NCBI GenBank assembly: GCA_946623485.1
Contig: CAMORF010000114.1
Location: 1 to 7,019 of the forward strand
Source of the DNA: an uncultured Clostridia bacterium
GTDB taxonomy: Bacteria > Bacillota > Clostridia > Lachnospirales > Lachnospiraceae
Length of the DNA stretch: 7,019 bases
Direction: 5' to 3'
Shown here: piece by piece, positions 1 to 5,933 of the stretch
Layout of the letters: each line of letters begins with the position of its first letter
How positions within the stretch are numbered: the first letter of the stretch is position 1
The notes under the pieces: model-generated
The model's input: the letters and a program-made list of their open reading frames with translations, nothing else
Databases searched by the model: none
Told to the model about the DNA's origin: nothing
Translations under genes and position numbers: made by a program

Positions 1-5
1 GGTAC

Positions 6-55
6 GCCTCTTCGAGGCTAGGCGAGGTACGGTTCTTCTCCGCCTGATGCGGAGA
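6..55. other. Two small hairpins in the window-edge leader
   Basis: Two perfect short stems are visible. GCCTC (6-10) pairs with GAGGC (14-18) around a 3-nt loop, and TCTCCGC (37-43) pairs with GCGGAGA (49-55) around a 5-nt loop. No T-run follows either, so neither reads as a classical intrinsic terminator. They could belong to the 3' end of an upstream transcript or to a structured leader. No convincing gene lies between 1 and 266: one frame is open across it but its translation resembles no known family and shows no domain. Confidence 0.35.
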
Positions 56-106
56 CTAACCTATGGCATTTCTCGCATCATGTGGAGAGATACTGTATGG
101 ATAACG

Positions 107-131
107 GGCGGAACATATTTAATGTTCCGCC
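107..131. promoter_or_regulatory. 10-bp perfect inverted repeat, possible operator
   Basis: GGCGGAACAT (107-116) is the exact reverse complement of ATGTTCCGCC (122-131), with a 5-nt spacer ATTTA. It lies directly upstream of the TATAAT at 148-153 and covers the expected -35 position (about 125-130). No T-run follows, so an operator or mRNA hairpin is more likely than a terminator. The dyad is directly visible; the regulatory role is inferred and no regulator gene is in the window. Confidence 0.5.
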
Positions 132-153
132 ATGTTCATGTTTGGGGTATAAT
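125..153 (+). promoter_or_regulatory. Candidate sigma-A promoter with perfect -10 box
   Basis: TATAAT at 148-153 matches the -10 consensus exactly. With a 17-bp spacer the -35 would be TTCCGC at 125-130, a poor match, and there is no extended -10 TG. The weak -35 overlaps the right arm of the 107-131 dyad, so this promoter may depend on, or be blocked by, a bound factor. Transcription would start near 160 and leave a leader of about 107 nt before the GTG at 267. Confidence 0.45.
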
Positions 154-266
154 CGGGATGAATGATGGATTACAGGCAGAACTGCCACAGTTTTTATGGT
201 ATTGCGAGGATGCATCTGATGATGTATCCGATGGGGATTCAGTCTGTATCATACGGAGATTCGGTT

Positions 267-962
267 GTGGGCCAGAAGAAACTTGTCATTATTCCTGCAT
301 ATAATGAGGAACAGGGGATTGAGCTTGCGGTGCGCGGCATCCTGGAGCATGCGCCGGATTATGATTATCTGGTGATCAATGACTGTTCGAAAGACCGTAC
401 GCTTCAGATTTGCCGGAATCTGGGCTTTCACGTGGTGGATCTTCCGATCAACCTGGGGATTGGCGGGGCTGTGCAGACTGGCTACCGGTATGCGTATGAG
501 CATGGGTATGAGATTGCGGTGCAGATGGATGGAGATGCGCAGCATGATGCATCTTACCTGAAGGACATGGAACGGGTGCTGCTCACGGAACGCTGTGATA
601 TGGTGATTGGTTCCCGCTTTATTGAGAAGAGGGGGTTCCAGTCAAATGGAATCCGCAGGATCGGGATCCGGTGGTTTGGGGTCATGACCATGCTGCTGTT
701 TGGGCAGAAGATCTCAGATGCTACCAGCGGGATGCGGATGTGCAACCGCCGCGCCATGGAGCTGTTTGTCAAAGACTATCCCAGGGATTATCCGGAACCG
801 GAAACGGTCTGCCGCCTGCTGCGCCATCGGCTGAAGGTGAAAGAGGTGCCGGTCATGATGCATAACCGGGTTGGCGGAAAGTCTTCTCTGGGGAATGTAG
901 GGTCTTCCGTCTATTATATGTTAAAGGTGACGCTTGCGATTTTGATTGAGAGGCTGCGGTGA
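267..962 (+). CDS. Family 2 glycosyltransferase, DPM/polyprenyl-phosphate sugar synthase-like
   Basis: A 231-residue GT2 enzyme of the DPM/DPG-synthase type, expected to transfer a nucleotide-activated sugar to a polyprenyl phosphate or a related acceptor at the inner membrane face. Visible motifs are the N-terminal strand LVIIPAYNEE (6-15), the nucleotide-binding INDCSKDRT (37-45), NLGIGGAVQTGYRYA (62-76), the metal-binding DGDAQHD (88-94) and IGSRF (114-118). No clear membrane segments follow the catalytic domain, unlike longer family members. I chose the GTG at 267 because GGAG (255-258) sits 8 nt upstream and the conserved fold begins five residues later. An ATG in the same frame at 162 would add 35 residues that match nothing. 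A DUF2304 gene follows 78 nt later, a pairing known in Clostridia. The extreme C-terminus is duplicated in the downstream DNA. GT2 identity is firm; the donor and acceptor are unknown. Confidence 0.93.
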   Translation: MGQKKLVIIPAYNEEQGIELAVRGILEHAPDYDYLVINDCSKDRTLQICRNLGFHVVDLPINLGIGGAVQTGYRYAYEHGYEIAVQMDGDAQHDASYLKDMERVLLTERCDMVIGSRFIEKRGFQSNGIRRIGIRWFGVMTMLLFGQKISDATSGMRMCNRRAMELFVKDYPRDYPEPETVCRLLRHRLKVKEVPVMMHNRVGGKSSLGNVGSSVYYMLKVTLAILIERLR

Positions 963-1023
963 GGTGCTGCATACATTGAAGATTTTGATTGAGAGGCTGC
1001 AGTGAGGTGCTGCAGATATCGAA
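938..1023 (+). repeat. 43-bp tandem duplication of the gene end, two copies
   Basis: Positions 938-971 and 981-1014 are 34-nt blocks that differ only at 958 (g) versus 1001 (a). The remaining 9 nt of each unit match partially. The first copy contains the last codons and the stop of the upstream glycosyltransferase; the second lies wholly in the intergenic region before the DUF2304 gene. The 43-bp period is not a multiple of three, which the intergenic copy can tolerate. It is a recent-looking local duplication. Confidence 0.95.
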
Positions 1024-1040
1024 AAGATTGAGGTGGACTC

Positions 1041-1454
1041 GTGCTTTCTGTTAAAGCAAGAATATTAATCGTGTTGGGGCTTCTTTTGCTTCTTGCGATC
1101 ATTATCAATATGGTCAGGAAGCGTACGCTGGAATTGAAGTATGTCCTGGCGTGGCTTCTGGCGGATCTCGTGCTGATCTTCTTTGCCATTTTCCCGCAGG
1201 CCATGATGAAGGTGGCAGAGTTACTTGGAATATACGCGCCGGTGAATATGATCTTTTTCCTTGGGTTTGTATTCCTGGGGCTGATTATTTTTTCACTGAC
1301 CGTTGCCCTCTCGCGCGCGACAGCGAATCAGAGGCGGCTGGCGCAGTATGCGGCTCTGAAGGATTATGAAGACCAGATGCGCCGGGCGGAATCGAAAGTG
1401 GAACCGAAAGCGGAATCGAAAGTGGAATCCGAAGCTGTTGCGGCAGATTCATAG
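1041..1454 (+). CDS. DUF2304 family small membrane protein
   Basis: A 137-residue integral membrane protein of the DUF2304 type. Three hydrophobic segments are visible at about residues 7-23, 34-52 and 69-89. The first is followed by the charged stretch RKRTLELKY (26-34), and a basic/acidic helical segment (SRATANQRRLAQYAALKDYEDQMRR, roughly 91-115) could form a coiled coil. The start is GTG, with GAGGTGG (1030-1036) 4 nt upstream; no ATG is suitably placed. Members of this family are usually about 110-130 residues and often sit beside DPM-like GT2 genes, as here, so a role in anchoring or assisting that transferase is plausible but unproven. The C-terminal tail (117-132) is unusual: it consists of four 4-residue repeats encoded by a 12-bp array. 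The stop overlaps the region just upstream of the next gene, suggesting one operon. Confidence 0.88.
   Translation: MLSVKARILIVLGLLLLLAIIINMVRKRTLELKYVLAWLLADLVLIFFAIFPQAMMKVAELLGIYAPVNMIFFLGFVFLGLIIFSLTVALSRATANQRRLAQYAALKDYEDQMRRAESKVEPKAESKVESEAVAADS
1389..1436 (+). repeat. 12-bp tandem repeat, four copies, in the DUF2304 tail
   Basis: Units at 1389-1400, 1401-1412, 1413-1424 and 1425-1436 encode ESKV, EPKA, ESKV and ESEA. The first and third units are identical at the DNA level (gaatcgaaagtg). The result is a hydrophilic E/K/S tail beyond the last membrane helix and the helical segment. The period preserves the reading frame. Confidence 0.95.
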
Positions 1455-1486
1455 TGTTCCCATGCGGAGAAAATGAGCAGGTACAA

Positions 1487-2476
1487 ATGAGCAGACAGGA
1501 TCAGAGGCAAGAGGGCGTCAGCCAGAGCAATGTACATAGCCATATACACAGTAATGTACATGGCTATGCCGGGAGTGGCAATCGGAGTTATGCCGGGAGT
1601 GGCAGTCGAAGTTATGCCGGGAGTAGAAAACATCGTTATGCCAGGAATGGGCATCCGAGCAATTCCAGTGGTTATTCTCGGAGACAAGCCCGGAATCATA
1701 CATGGGTGATTTGTGCTTATGGGGACAGTCCGTTTTTGGAGATATGTGTGGATTCCCTGCTTCATCAGACAGTACGTTCTCGTATCCTGATTGCGACATC
1801 GACGCCCAACGAAACTATTAAAAAGATCGCGGAACGGTTTCATTTTCCCATATACGTGAATCAGGGGGCACACGGAATTACGCAGGATTGGAATTTTGCG
1901 GTGTCCTGCGCAAAGACGAGGTATGTGACGATTGCGCATCAGGATGATGTGTATGAACCTGCTTATCTTGAGCGGGCGCTGCAGGGGCTGAACAGGGCGC
2001 GGCACCCGCTGATTTTCTTTTCGGATTATTATGAGATCCGGGAGGGTGAGAAGGTGCCGTCCAATCGGAACCTGTGGATCAAGCGTGTGATGCTCCTTCC
2101 TTTCCGCAGCAGGCTGCTGCAGAACAGTGTGTGGATCAGGCGCAGGATTTTGTCGTTGGGCTCTCCCATTGATTGTCCTTCTGTGACCTATGTGATTCCA
2201 AACCTTCCGGGGGGACAGCTGTTTGACAGTTCCTACCGGGTTACGCAGGATTGGGAAGCCTGGGAAAGGTTCTCCCGGCTGAAAGGAACCTTCGTGTTTG
2301 ATCCGCACCTGTTGATGGGGCATCGGATTCATGAAGCTTCAACGACCACGGAGCTGATTGCGGATCAGACCAGAACCAAAGAAGAACTGAGCATATTTCA
2401 GCGTTTCTGGCCGGATCCTGTGGCAAGATGGCTTGAAAGACGGTATCGCAGGGGGCAGGATTCGAATCAGATCTGA
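1487..2476 (+). CDS. GT2-type glycosyltransferase with repeat-rich N-terminal tail
   Basis: A 329-residue glycosyltransferase with a GT-A fold. Residues 1-70 are a polar, repeat-built tail with no domain. The catalytic region begins at HTWVICAYGDSPFLE (71-85), then SLLHQT (90-95), TSTPNE (104-109), the likely metal-binding HQDD (151-154) and TQDWEAWERFS (253-263). HRIHEASTTTELI (279-291) resembles a C-terminal signature I associate with similar Clostridia polysaccharide transferases. I prefer the ATG at 1487, preceded by GAGCAGG with 5-nt spacing. A GTG at 1454, overlapping the stop of the previous gene, would add 11 residues but has no ribosome binding site. It probably belongs to the same operon as the two genes before it. 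No membrane segments are visible. The stop falls inside the first unit of a 33-bp array. The transferred sugar is unknown. Confidence 0.88.
   Translation: MSRQDQRQEGVSQSNVHSHIHSNVHGYAGSGNRSYAGSGSRSYAGSRKHRYARNGHPSNSSGYSRRQARNHTWVICAYGDSPFLEICVDSLLHQTVRSRILIATSTPNETIKKIAERFHFPIYVNQGAHGITQDWNFAVSCAKTRYVTIAHQDDVYEPAYLERALQGLNRARHPLIFFSDYYEIREGEKVPSNRNLWIKRVMLLPFRSRLLQNSVWIRRRILSLGSPIDCPSVTYVIPNLPGGQLFDSSYRVTQDWEAWERFSRLKGTFVFDPHLLMGHRIHEASTTTELIADQTRTKEELSIFQRFWPDPVARWLERRYRRGQDSNQI
1529..1660 (+). repeat. Compound 12-bp and 24-bp tandem repeats in the N-terminal tail
   Basis: Three 12-bp units (1529-1564) encode NVHS, HIHS, NVHG. They run directly into four 24-bp units (1565-1588, 1589-1612, 1613-1636, 1637-1660) encoding YAGSGNRS, YAGSGSRS, YAGSRKHR and YARNGHPS. 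The first two 24-bp units are nearly identical and the later ones are progressively degenerate. The array covers residues 15-58, ahead of the catalytic domain, and all periods keep the frame. Confidence 0.95.
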
Positions 2477-2599
2477 CCTCCGTATGGATGACGGAAACGT
2501 CAGATCTGACTTCCGTATAGATGGCGGAAACGTCAGATCTGCACTCCGTATCAATGGAGGAATCATCAGGTCTGCCCTATGTATGGACCGCGGAAACGA
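2468..2599. repeat. 33-bp tandem repeat, four copies, between convergent genes
   Basis: Units are 2468-2500, 2501-2533, 2534-2566 and 2567-2599. Each begins with CAGATCTG or a near variant; the first, second and fourth end in CGGAAACG(A/T) and the third is more diverged. The array starts in the final codons of the + strand glycosyltransferase, fills the 89-nt gap and ends inside the last codons of the - strand gene. The unit heads are palindromic: TCAGATCTGA at 2467-2476, GTCAGATCTGAC at 2499-2510 and CAGATCTG at 2534-2541; the fourth copy has lost the symmetry. There are no unique spacers, so it is not CRISPR, and no hairpin plus T-run marks a normal terminator. Confidence 0.93.
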
Positions 2600-4665
2600 T
2601 ACGGCTGCTGTTGCGAAAAGTTTGGTGTATAGAAAGGATCATACCAGCCGTGATCGTAACGCTCGTCAGAATGGATGCTGCCGGAAGCGTGATTGCCGGA
2701 GCAGCTGCTGCCATAATGGATATCGTCAAGGCTTCTGATGTTGAAATATCGTTTGCTGCTGGCGTCCTGGGTTCCCTGTTTTGTTAATGTGACACAAGCT
2801 CTCGGAATGACTGCGATTTGCTTGCGGTCCTGCCGGGTGCGGAAACTGAATTCTGCCATCCGGCCATGGAGTGATTGCGCTGCCGTTTCGGTGGGTTTGC
2901 CGTGCGTTGTTTTCGTTGCCGTTTCGGCATGCGTGCTGAAAGCTGCCTGGGACTTTGGCTCTTGCCGGGTACGGCTTTGCTGCATTGAACGTGCCTTTCC
3001 GCGCCAGTTCCGGCGCAGATTTTCCATGGTTGTCATATAACAATATGGTCCTGCCAATGATGCCTGATGCTGGCAGACGGCATAGCAGTGGTAGCCTGGA
3101 TAGACCGTGGTCTGCCCTGCAAAGGGGGAGAGGATCTCTCCGTCTGCATTGAAGATGAGTCCGGATTCCGCAACCTTCCCATCCTCCCGAAGGATGCGCG
3201 GCACTGCGATGCCGATCTCATCCCGCATGCAGTTGGAGAGCAGCAGGCGGATGGTGTTTGGACCGATGTGGGCAATTTTCCTGAGTACAAGAACATATGC
3301 CCCGTGTGCTTCCCGGATGGAACGTGGAAATTCCAGTGTATAGGAAAATGAGTGGAAGCCGGATTCCAATTCTTCCCTGAGGCTGCCTGCGCAATGGGAC
3401 ATGAGCACCGAAACCAGAGGCTTTTCTTCGATTGTGTAGTCCGTGAGATAAAAACCGGGCTGAGGATCCTTCGATACAGATGCATGTACTCCGCACCTTT
3501 TGTAATGGCGTTCGAGCGCGCGGATCGCGGAGTCATAGGCATATTCTTTGTTGCCGGAATCTGCCGCGACAGAGCCGCCATGCACCCTCCAATGGTAGAG
3601 CACCTTGGGGATGTGGCATACCTGGCGTGCCCGCTCTGCTGTTTTCAGAGTAAAGTCATAGTCCTGGGAGCCATCGCAGTCTTTTGAAAAGGCGCCTGCC
3701 TCCAGTGCCAGGGTACGGCGTACCACGTAAAGGTGTGTGATGTAATTGCAGCTTCGCAGCAGGTCGAGGCTGAAGTCCGGCTTAAAGTTTGGGTTATGGA
3801 GAAATGTGCCGTCGGCGGATACCATGTCCTCATCGGTGTAAATGACATCAGCGGATGCATTTTGATTGATCGTAAGCGCAAGCTCGAATAGTGCGTCCGG
3901 GCTGAGAAGATCATCGTGATCCAGAAGCACGATGAAATCTCCTGTCGCCATCGCGAGGGCCGCATTGGTATTGCCGGCGATTCCCATATTATCGACGGAG
4001 GCAAGGCATACCCGGCTGTATGATTTCGTGTCCGGGGAGAAGGAGAGAATGGAGTGTGTCTGATCAGGCACAGTGGAGCGCGTCGGGTCAGGCACAGTGG
4101 AGCGCGTCGGGTCAGGCACATTGGAGCGCGTTGGGTCAGGTACAGTGGAGGAAATCATGGGAAGCCTGCGGGATGCTGCGTACCGGACAAAGAATTCTTC
4201 TATGCCGGATGGCTTCGGACTTCCGTCAGCAATGCATAGCTCCCAGTTCCCGTATGTCTGAGCCAGCACGGATTCGAACATCTGCCTCAGGTGCCTTAGA
4301 TCTGTGTTGTAGGCAGGAACGAGGATGCTAAACCGCGGGAGACTGGACAGGATAGCGCGGGAAGCTTCAGAAGACTGCGCAAGCTGGCTGGCGTGGGAAG
4401 TGTCAGAAGGCTGCGTGATCCGGCTGGTGCGGGAATCGTCTGCAGCATGGGAGGCTGCCTGTTCTTTCAGATGGTCCGCGGCAGATTGGAACATGCGCCT
4501 CTGCGATGCAAGCTCCGCTTCAGAAGGTGCATGCTCCTTGCGCCAGGCCTGATAGCCTCGCGTCATCATGAGATATTCCGGAACCTTATTCAGAACGCTT
4601 TTCAGGCCGTATCTTTGCAGGAAATCCGCTGTTTGCCTAAGATAGATCGGATTGAGATATTTCAT
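2566..4665 (-). CDS. Large GT2 glycosyltransferase with one active-looking and one degenerate domain
   Basis: A 699-residue protein. Residues 1-68 are a helical lead (NKVPEYLMMTRGYQAWRKE, 26-44), then a repeat-built linker to about 110. The first GT-A domain runs from RFSILVPAYN (111-120) through LLDHDD (247-252, metal/nucleotide binding), YTDED (276-280), SQDYD (333-337) and HWRVHGGS (358-365), and looks catalytic. It carries four 8-residue repeats at 174-205. A second domain starts at PLVSVLMSH (416-424) but is shortened; where relatives have a NND-type motif it reads VLVLRKIAHIG (458-468), and from about 550 it is replaced by 12-residue repeats and polar sequence. The end, DPFYTPNFS (676-684), again resembles the usual family C-terminus. 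The ATG at 4665 has CGGAG about 10 nt upstream. It opposes its neighbours and converges on the previous gene. I see no good promoter for it. The sugar specificity is unknown. Confidence 0.9.
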   Translation of the reverse strand: MKYLNPIYLRQTADFLQRYGLKSVLNKVPEYLMMTRGYQAWRKEHAPSEAELASQRRMFQSAADHLKEQAASHAADDSRTSRITQPSDTSHASQLAQSSEASRAILSSLPRFSILVPAYNTDLRHLRQMFESVLAQTYGNWELCIADGSPKPSGIEEFFVRYAASRRLPMISSTVPDPTRSNVPDPTRSTVPDPTRSTVPDQTHSILSFSPDTKSYSRVCLASVDNMGIAGNTNAALAMATGDFIVLLDHDDLLSPDALFELALTINQNASADVIYTDEDMVSADGTFLHNPNFKPDFSLDLLRSCNYITHLYVVRRTLALEAGAFSKDCDGSQDYDFTLKTAERARQVCHIPKVLYHWRVHGGSVAADSGNKEYAYDSAIRALERHYKRCGVHASVSKDPQPGFYLTDYTIEEKPLVSVLMSHCAGSLREELESGFHSFSYTLEFPRSIREAHGAYVLVLRKIAHIGPNTIRLLLSNCMRDEIGIAVPRILREDGKVAESGLIFNADGEILSPFAGQTTVYPGYHCYAVCQHQASLAGPYCYMTTMENLRRNWRGKARSMQQSRTRQEPKSQAAFSTHAETATKTTHGKPTETAAQSLHGRMAEFSFRTRQDRKQIAVIPRACVTLTKQGTQDASSKRYFNIRSLDDIHYGSSCSGNHASGSIHSDERYDHGWYDPFYTPNFSQQQPYRFRGPYIGQT
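2815..2994 (-). repeat. Degenerate 36-bp (12-residue) repeats in the degenerate second domain
   Basis: Residues 558-617 of the - strand glycosyltransferase fall into five 12-residue units: ARSMQQSRTRQE, PKSQAAFSTHAE, TATKTTHGKPTE, TAAQSLHGRMAE and FSFRTRQDRKQI. The first four end in E. At the DNA level the best matches are the two blocks at 2851-2886 and 2887-2922, both ending in tgccgt on the + strand. The units are old and diverged, so the boundaries are approximate. Confidence 0.65.
4051..4146 (-). repeat. 24-bp tandem repeat, four copies, inside a catalytic domain
   Basis: Units 4051-4074, 4075-4098, 4099-4122 and 4123-4146 encode, in protein order, TVPDPTRS, NVPDPTRS, TVPDPTRS and TVPDQTHS (residues 174-205). 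They insert between the second strand region of the GT-A fold and the block leading to LLDHDD, a position that should be a surface loop. The repeats are nearly identical, so they are younger than the 36-bp repeats elsewhere in the gene. The frame is preserved. Confidence 0.96.
4354..4425 (-). repeat. 36-bp repeat, two clear copies, in the N-terminal linker
   Basis: Residues 81-92 (SRITQPSDTSHA) and 93-104 (SQLAQSSEASRA) are related 12-residue units. On the + strand the DNA blocks at 4355-4390 and 4391-4426 align without gaps and with many identities. Weaker copies may flank them on either side. They form the polar linker between the helical lead and the first catalytic domain. Confidence 0.7.
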
Positions 4666-4746
4666 GTTATAAAAACTCCGTATGATTGATGGTGTCTTGA
4701 TTCTGTATACGGGAAGACATCCTGCTCCCGCACATGCTCTGTTTCA

Positions 4747-4775
4747 TTGACGATAGCAGTAATTAAAGTTAGAAT
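4747..4775 (+). promoter_or_regulatory. Strong sigma-A-type promoter
   Basis: TTGACG (4747-4752) and TAGAAT (4770-4775) each match the consensus at five of six positions with an ideal 17-bp spacer. Transcription would begin near 4782 and give a leader of about 90 nt before the ATG at 4873. It lies in the 207-nt gap between divergent genes and most likely drives the glycosyltransferase at 4873 and the one after it. No dyad operator is evident over it. I found no comparable promoter on the other strand. Confidence 0.75.
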
Positions 4776-4861
4776 ACCATAAGTGTTCTGCTTTTGTATA
4801 TGACGGTGGCGAAATTGCATGGATGCAGGATGTGGATTGGAGCGGTGAAAGAACATGTTCC

Positions 4862-4867
4862 AGGAGG
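4862..4867 (+). promoter_or_regulatory. AGGAGG ribosome binding site fixing the start at 4873
   Basis: AGGAGG at 4862-4867 is 5 nt before the ATG at 4873. An in-frame ATG at 4855 lies upstream of this site and would put the Shine-Dalgarno sequence inside the coding region, so 4873 is the better start; it also begins the protein right at the first GT2 strand. Confidence 0.9.
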
Positions 4868-4872
4868 ATTCT

Positions 4873-5928
4873 ATGACGGTAAGCATCATAGTGCCTGTCT
4901 TCAATGCGCGGAAGTACCTTGCCAGAACGGCCAGGGATCTTCTGCGGCAGACGTATCACAGAATTGAAGTGATCTTTGTGGATGACGGTTCGACCGATGG
5001 ATCCGGGAGAATGCTTGACCGCCTGGCCGGGTACGATGAGCGCGTGTGTGTCCTTCACCAGAAAAATGGTGGTACGGCTTGTGCCAGAAACGCGGGGCTG
5101 GCTGCGGCATCCGGTGCGTATATTATGTTTATGGATGATGATGACCGCGTGCCGAAGGGATATGTACAGGAATATGTGACGGAGATTGAGAGGACCGGTG
5201 CTGACCTTGTGATTGGCGGCTATCGTCGTATTTCCCCGGAAGGGAAAACGTTGTTTACGCGCAGGCTTGCGAAAAGCCGGCGCATAAATCCGGAAGATGG
5301 GAAGGATGATTCCCGTGGCGGACCCCGGAGAAACGTTATGGATATACAGCGTGGTGAAGCGCAGGGAAGCAGGGAGCCGGAGTGGCCTGCATTTATCAAT
5401 GTTTCTCCCTGGGCGAAGATTTACCGGAGGCGCTTTGTTGAAAGGTGTGGGGCGCATTTCCTTGAATATCCTTACGGCGAGGATATTTTCTTTCAAATGA
5501 TGCTCCAGGCGGGGAAGCCGTTGATCGCTTACAGTGATTCTGTCTCATACGGATGGGTCGATCATAAGGAGAGCATTTCCAATACGGTCCATAAAGGAAT
5601 CCGGGAAGAAGCGGACATCTTTCCGATGCTGGACAAGGTGCTTGAGGTGCACCCGGAGCGGGGGGATTTGTTCCGGTATTTTTTGTACCGGCATTGTGCT
5701 TATCATCTCTATGTTTCCGGCCGTGAGGCAGATCGTGTACGCCTGGAGGAGGAGTTTCGCCGTTGCCGTCAATGGCTTCGTGAAAATGATTTGCTGCCGG
5801 TGATTTCTCCGTTTTCATGTCAGCTTCGTGGTGAAATTCTGCGCGATCGGGTTGCTGTGCAGGTGATTCGGATGACTTCGAGACTGCACCTGGAGCATAT
5901 CTTCGCACGGATCTATGGCAGAGGATAG
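4873..5928 (+). CDS. Family 2 glycosyltransferase (EpsJ/WcaA-like class)
   Basis: A 351-residue GT2 enzyme predicted to add a sugar to a growing lipid-linked glycan in the cytoplasm. Visible motifs are MTVSIIVPVFNARKYL (1-16), VDDGSTDGS (36-44), NGGTACARNAGLAAASG (65-81), MDDDDRVP (87-94, metal binding) and YPYGEDIFF (199-207), whose ED is in the usual place for the catalytic base. The C-terminal third is helical and family-typical. A charged, low-complexity stretch at about 130-170 (R, D, G and E rich) lies between the metal site and the catalytic-base region; unlike the inserts in neighbouring genes I see no clear repeat in it. The protein has no membrane segment. It has its own strong promoter upstream, and the next gene can start 5 nt after its stop, so the two are probably co-transcribed. 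The substrate cannot be told. Confidence 0.93.
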   Translation: MTVSIIVPVFNARKYLARTARDLLRQTYHRIEVIFVDDGSTDGSGRMLDRLAGYDERVCVLHQKNGGTACARNAGLAAASGAYIMFMDDDDRVPKGYVQEYVTEIERTGADLVIGGYRRISPEGKTLFTRRLAKSRRINPEDGKDDSRGGPRRNVMDIQRGEAQGSREPEWPAFINVSPWAKIYRRRFVERCGAHFLEYPYGEDIFFQMMLQAGKPLIAYSDSVSYGWVDHKESISNTVHKGIREEADIFPMLDKVLEVHPERGDLFRYFLYRHCAYHLYVSGREADRVRLEEEFRRCRQWLRENDLLPVISPFSCQLRGEILRDRVAVQVIRMTSRLHLEHIFARIYGRG

Positions 5929-5933
5929 GAAAA

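Noticed and set aside
175..195. GGCAG/CTGCC hairpin followed by TTTTT as an intrinsic terminator or attenuator
   Set aside because: The stem is only 4-5 bp with a tiny loop and 4 nt intervene before the T-run; too weak to call.
162..266. 35-residue N-terminal extension from ATG 162 for the first transferase
   Set aside because: The extension has no recognisable motif, while GTG 267 has GGAG at the right distance and begins at the normal GT2 N-terminus.
1389..1660. Frame-shifting phase variation through the intragenic repeats
   Set aside because: Units are 12 or 24 bp, so copy-number changes keep the frame and cannot act as an on/off switch; only length variation is possible.
1364..2332. 322-codon open frame on the - strand opposite the third glycosyltransferase
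   Set aside because: The + strand frame carries clear GT motifs (HQDD, HRIHE). The - strand product shows no family, has repetitive artefact stretches from the 24-bp array, and lacks a ribosome binding site I can support.
2468..2599. CRISPR array
   Set aside because: The 33-bp units abut with no unique spacers between them and no cas genes are present.
3033..4121. Open frames of 182 and 158 codons on the - strand in a different frame within the large transferase
   Set aside because: They overlap the real GT frame and their content (for example repeated LTRRAPLC-type units) is the 24-bp repeat read out of frame.
4744..5496. 250-codon open frame on the - strand across the promoter region and the GT2 gene
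   Set aside because: It is antisense to a GT2 gene with full motifs and its own AGGAGG site, and resembles no protein family.
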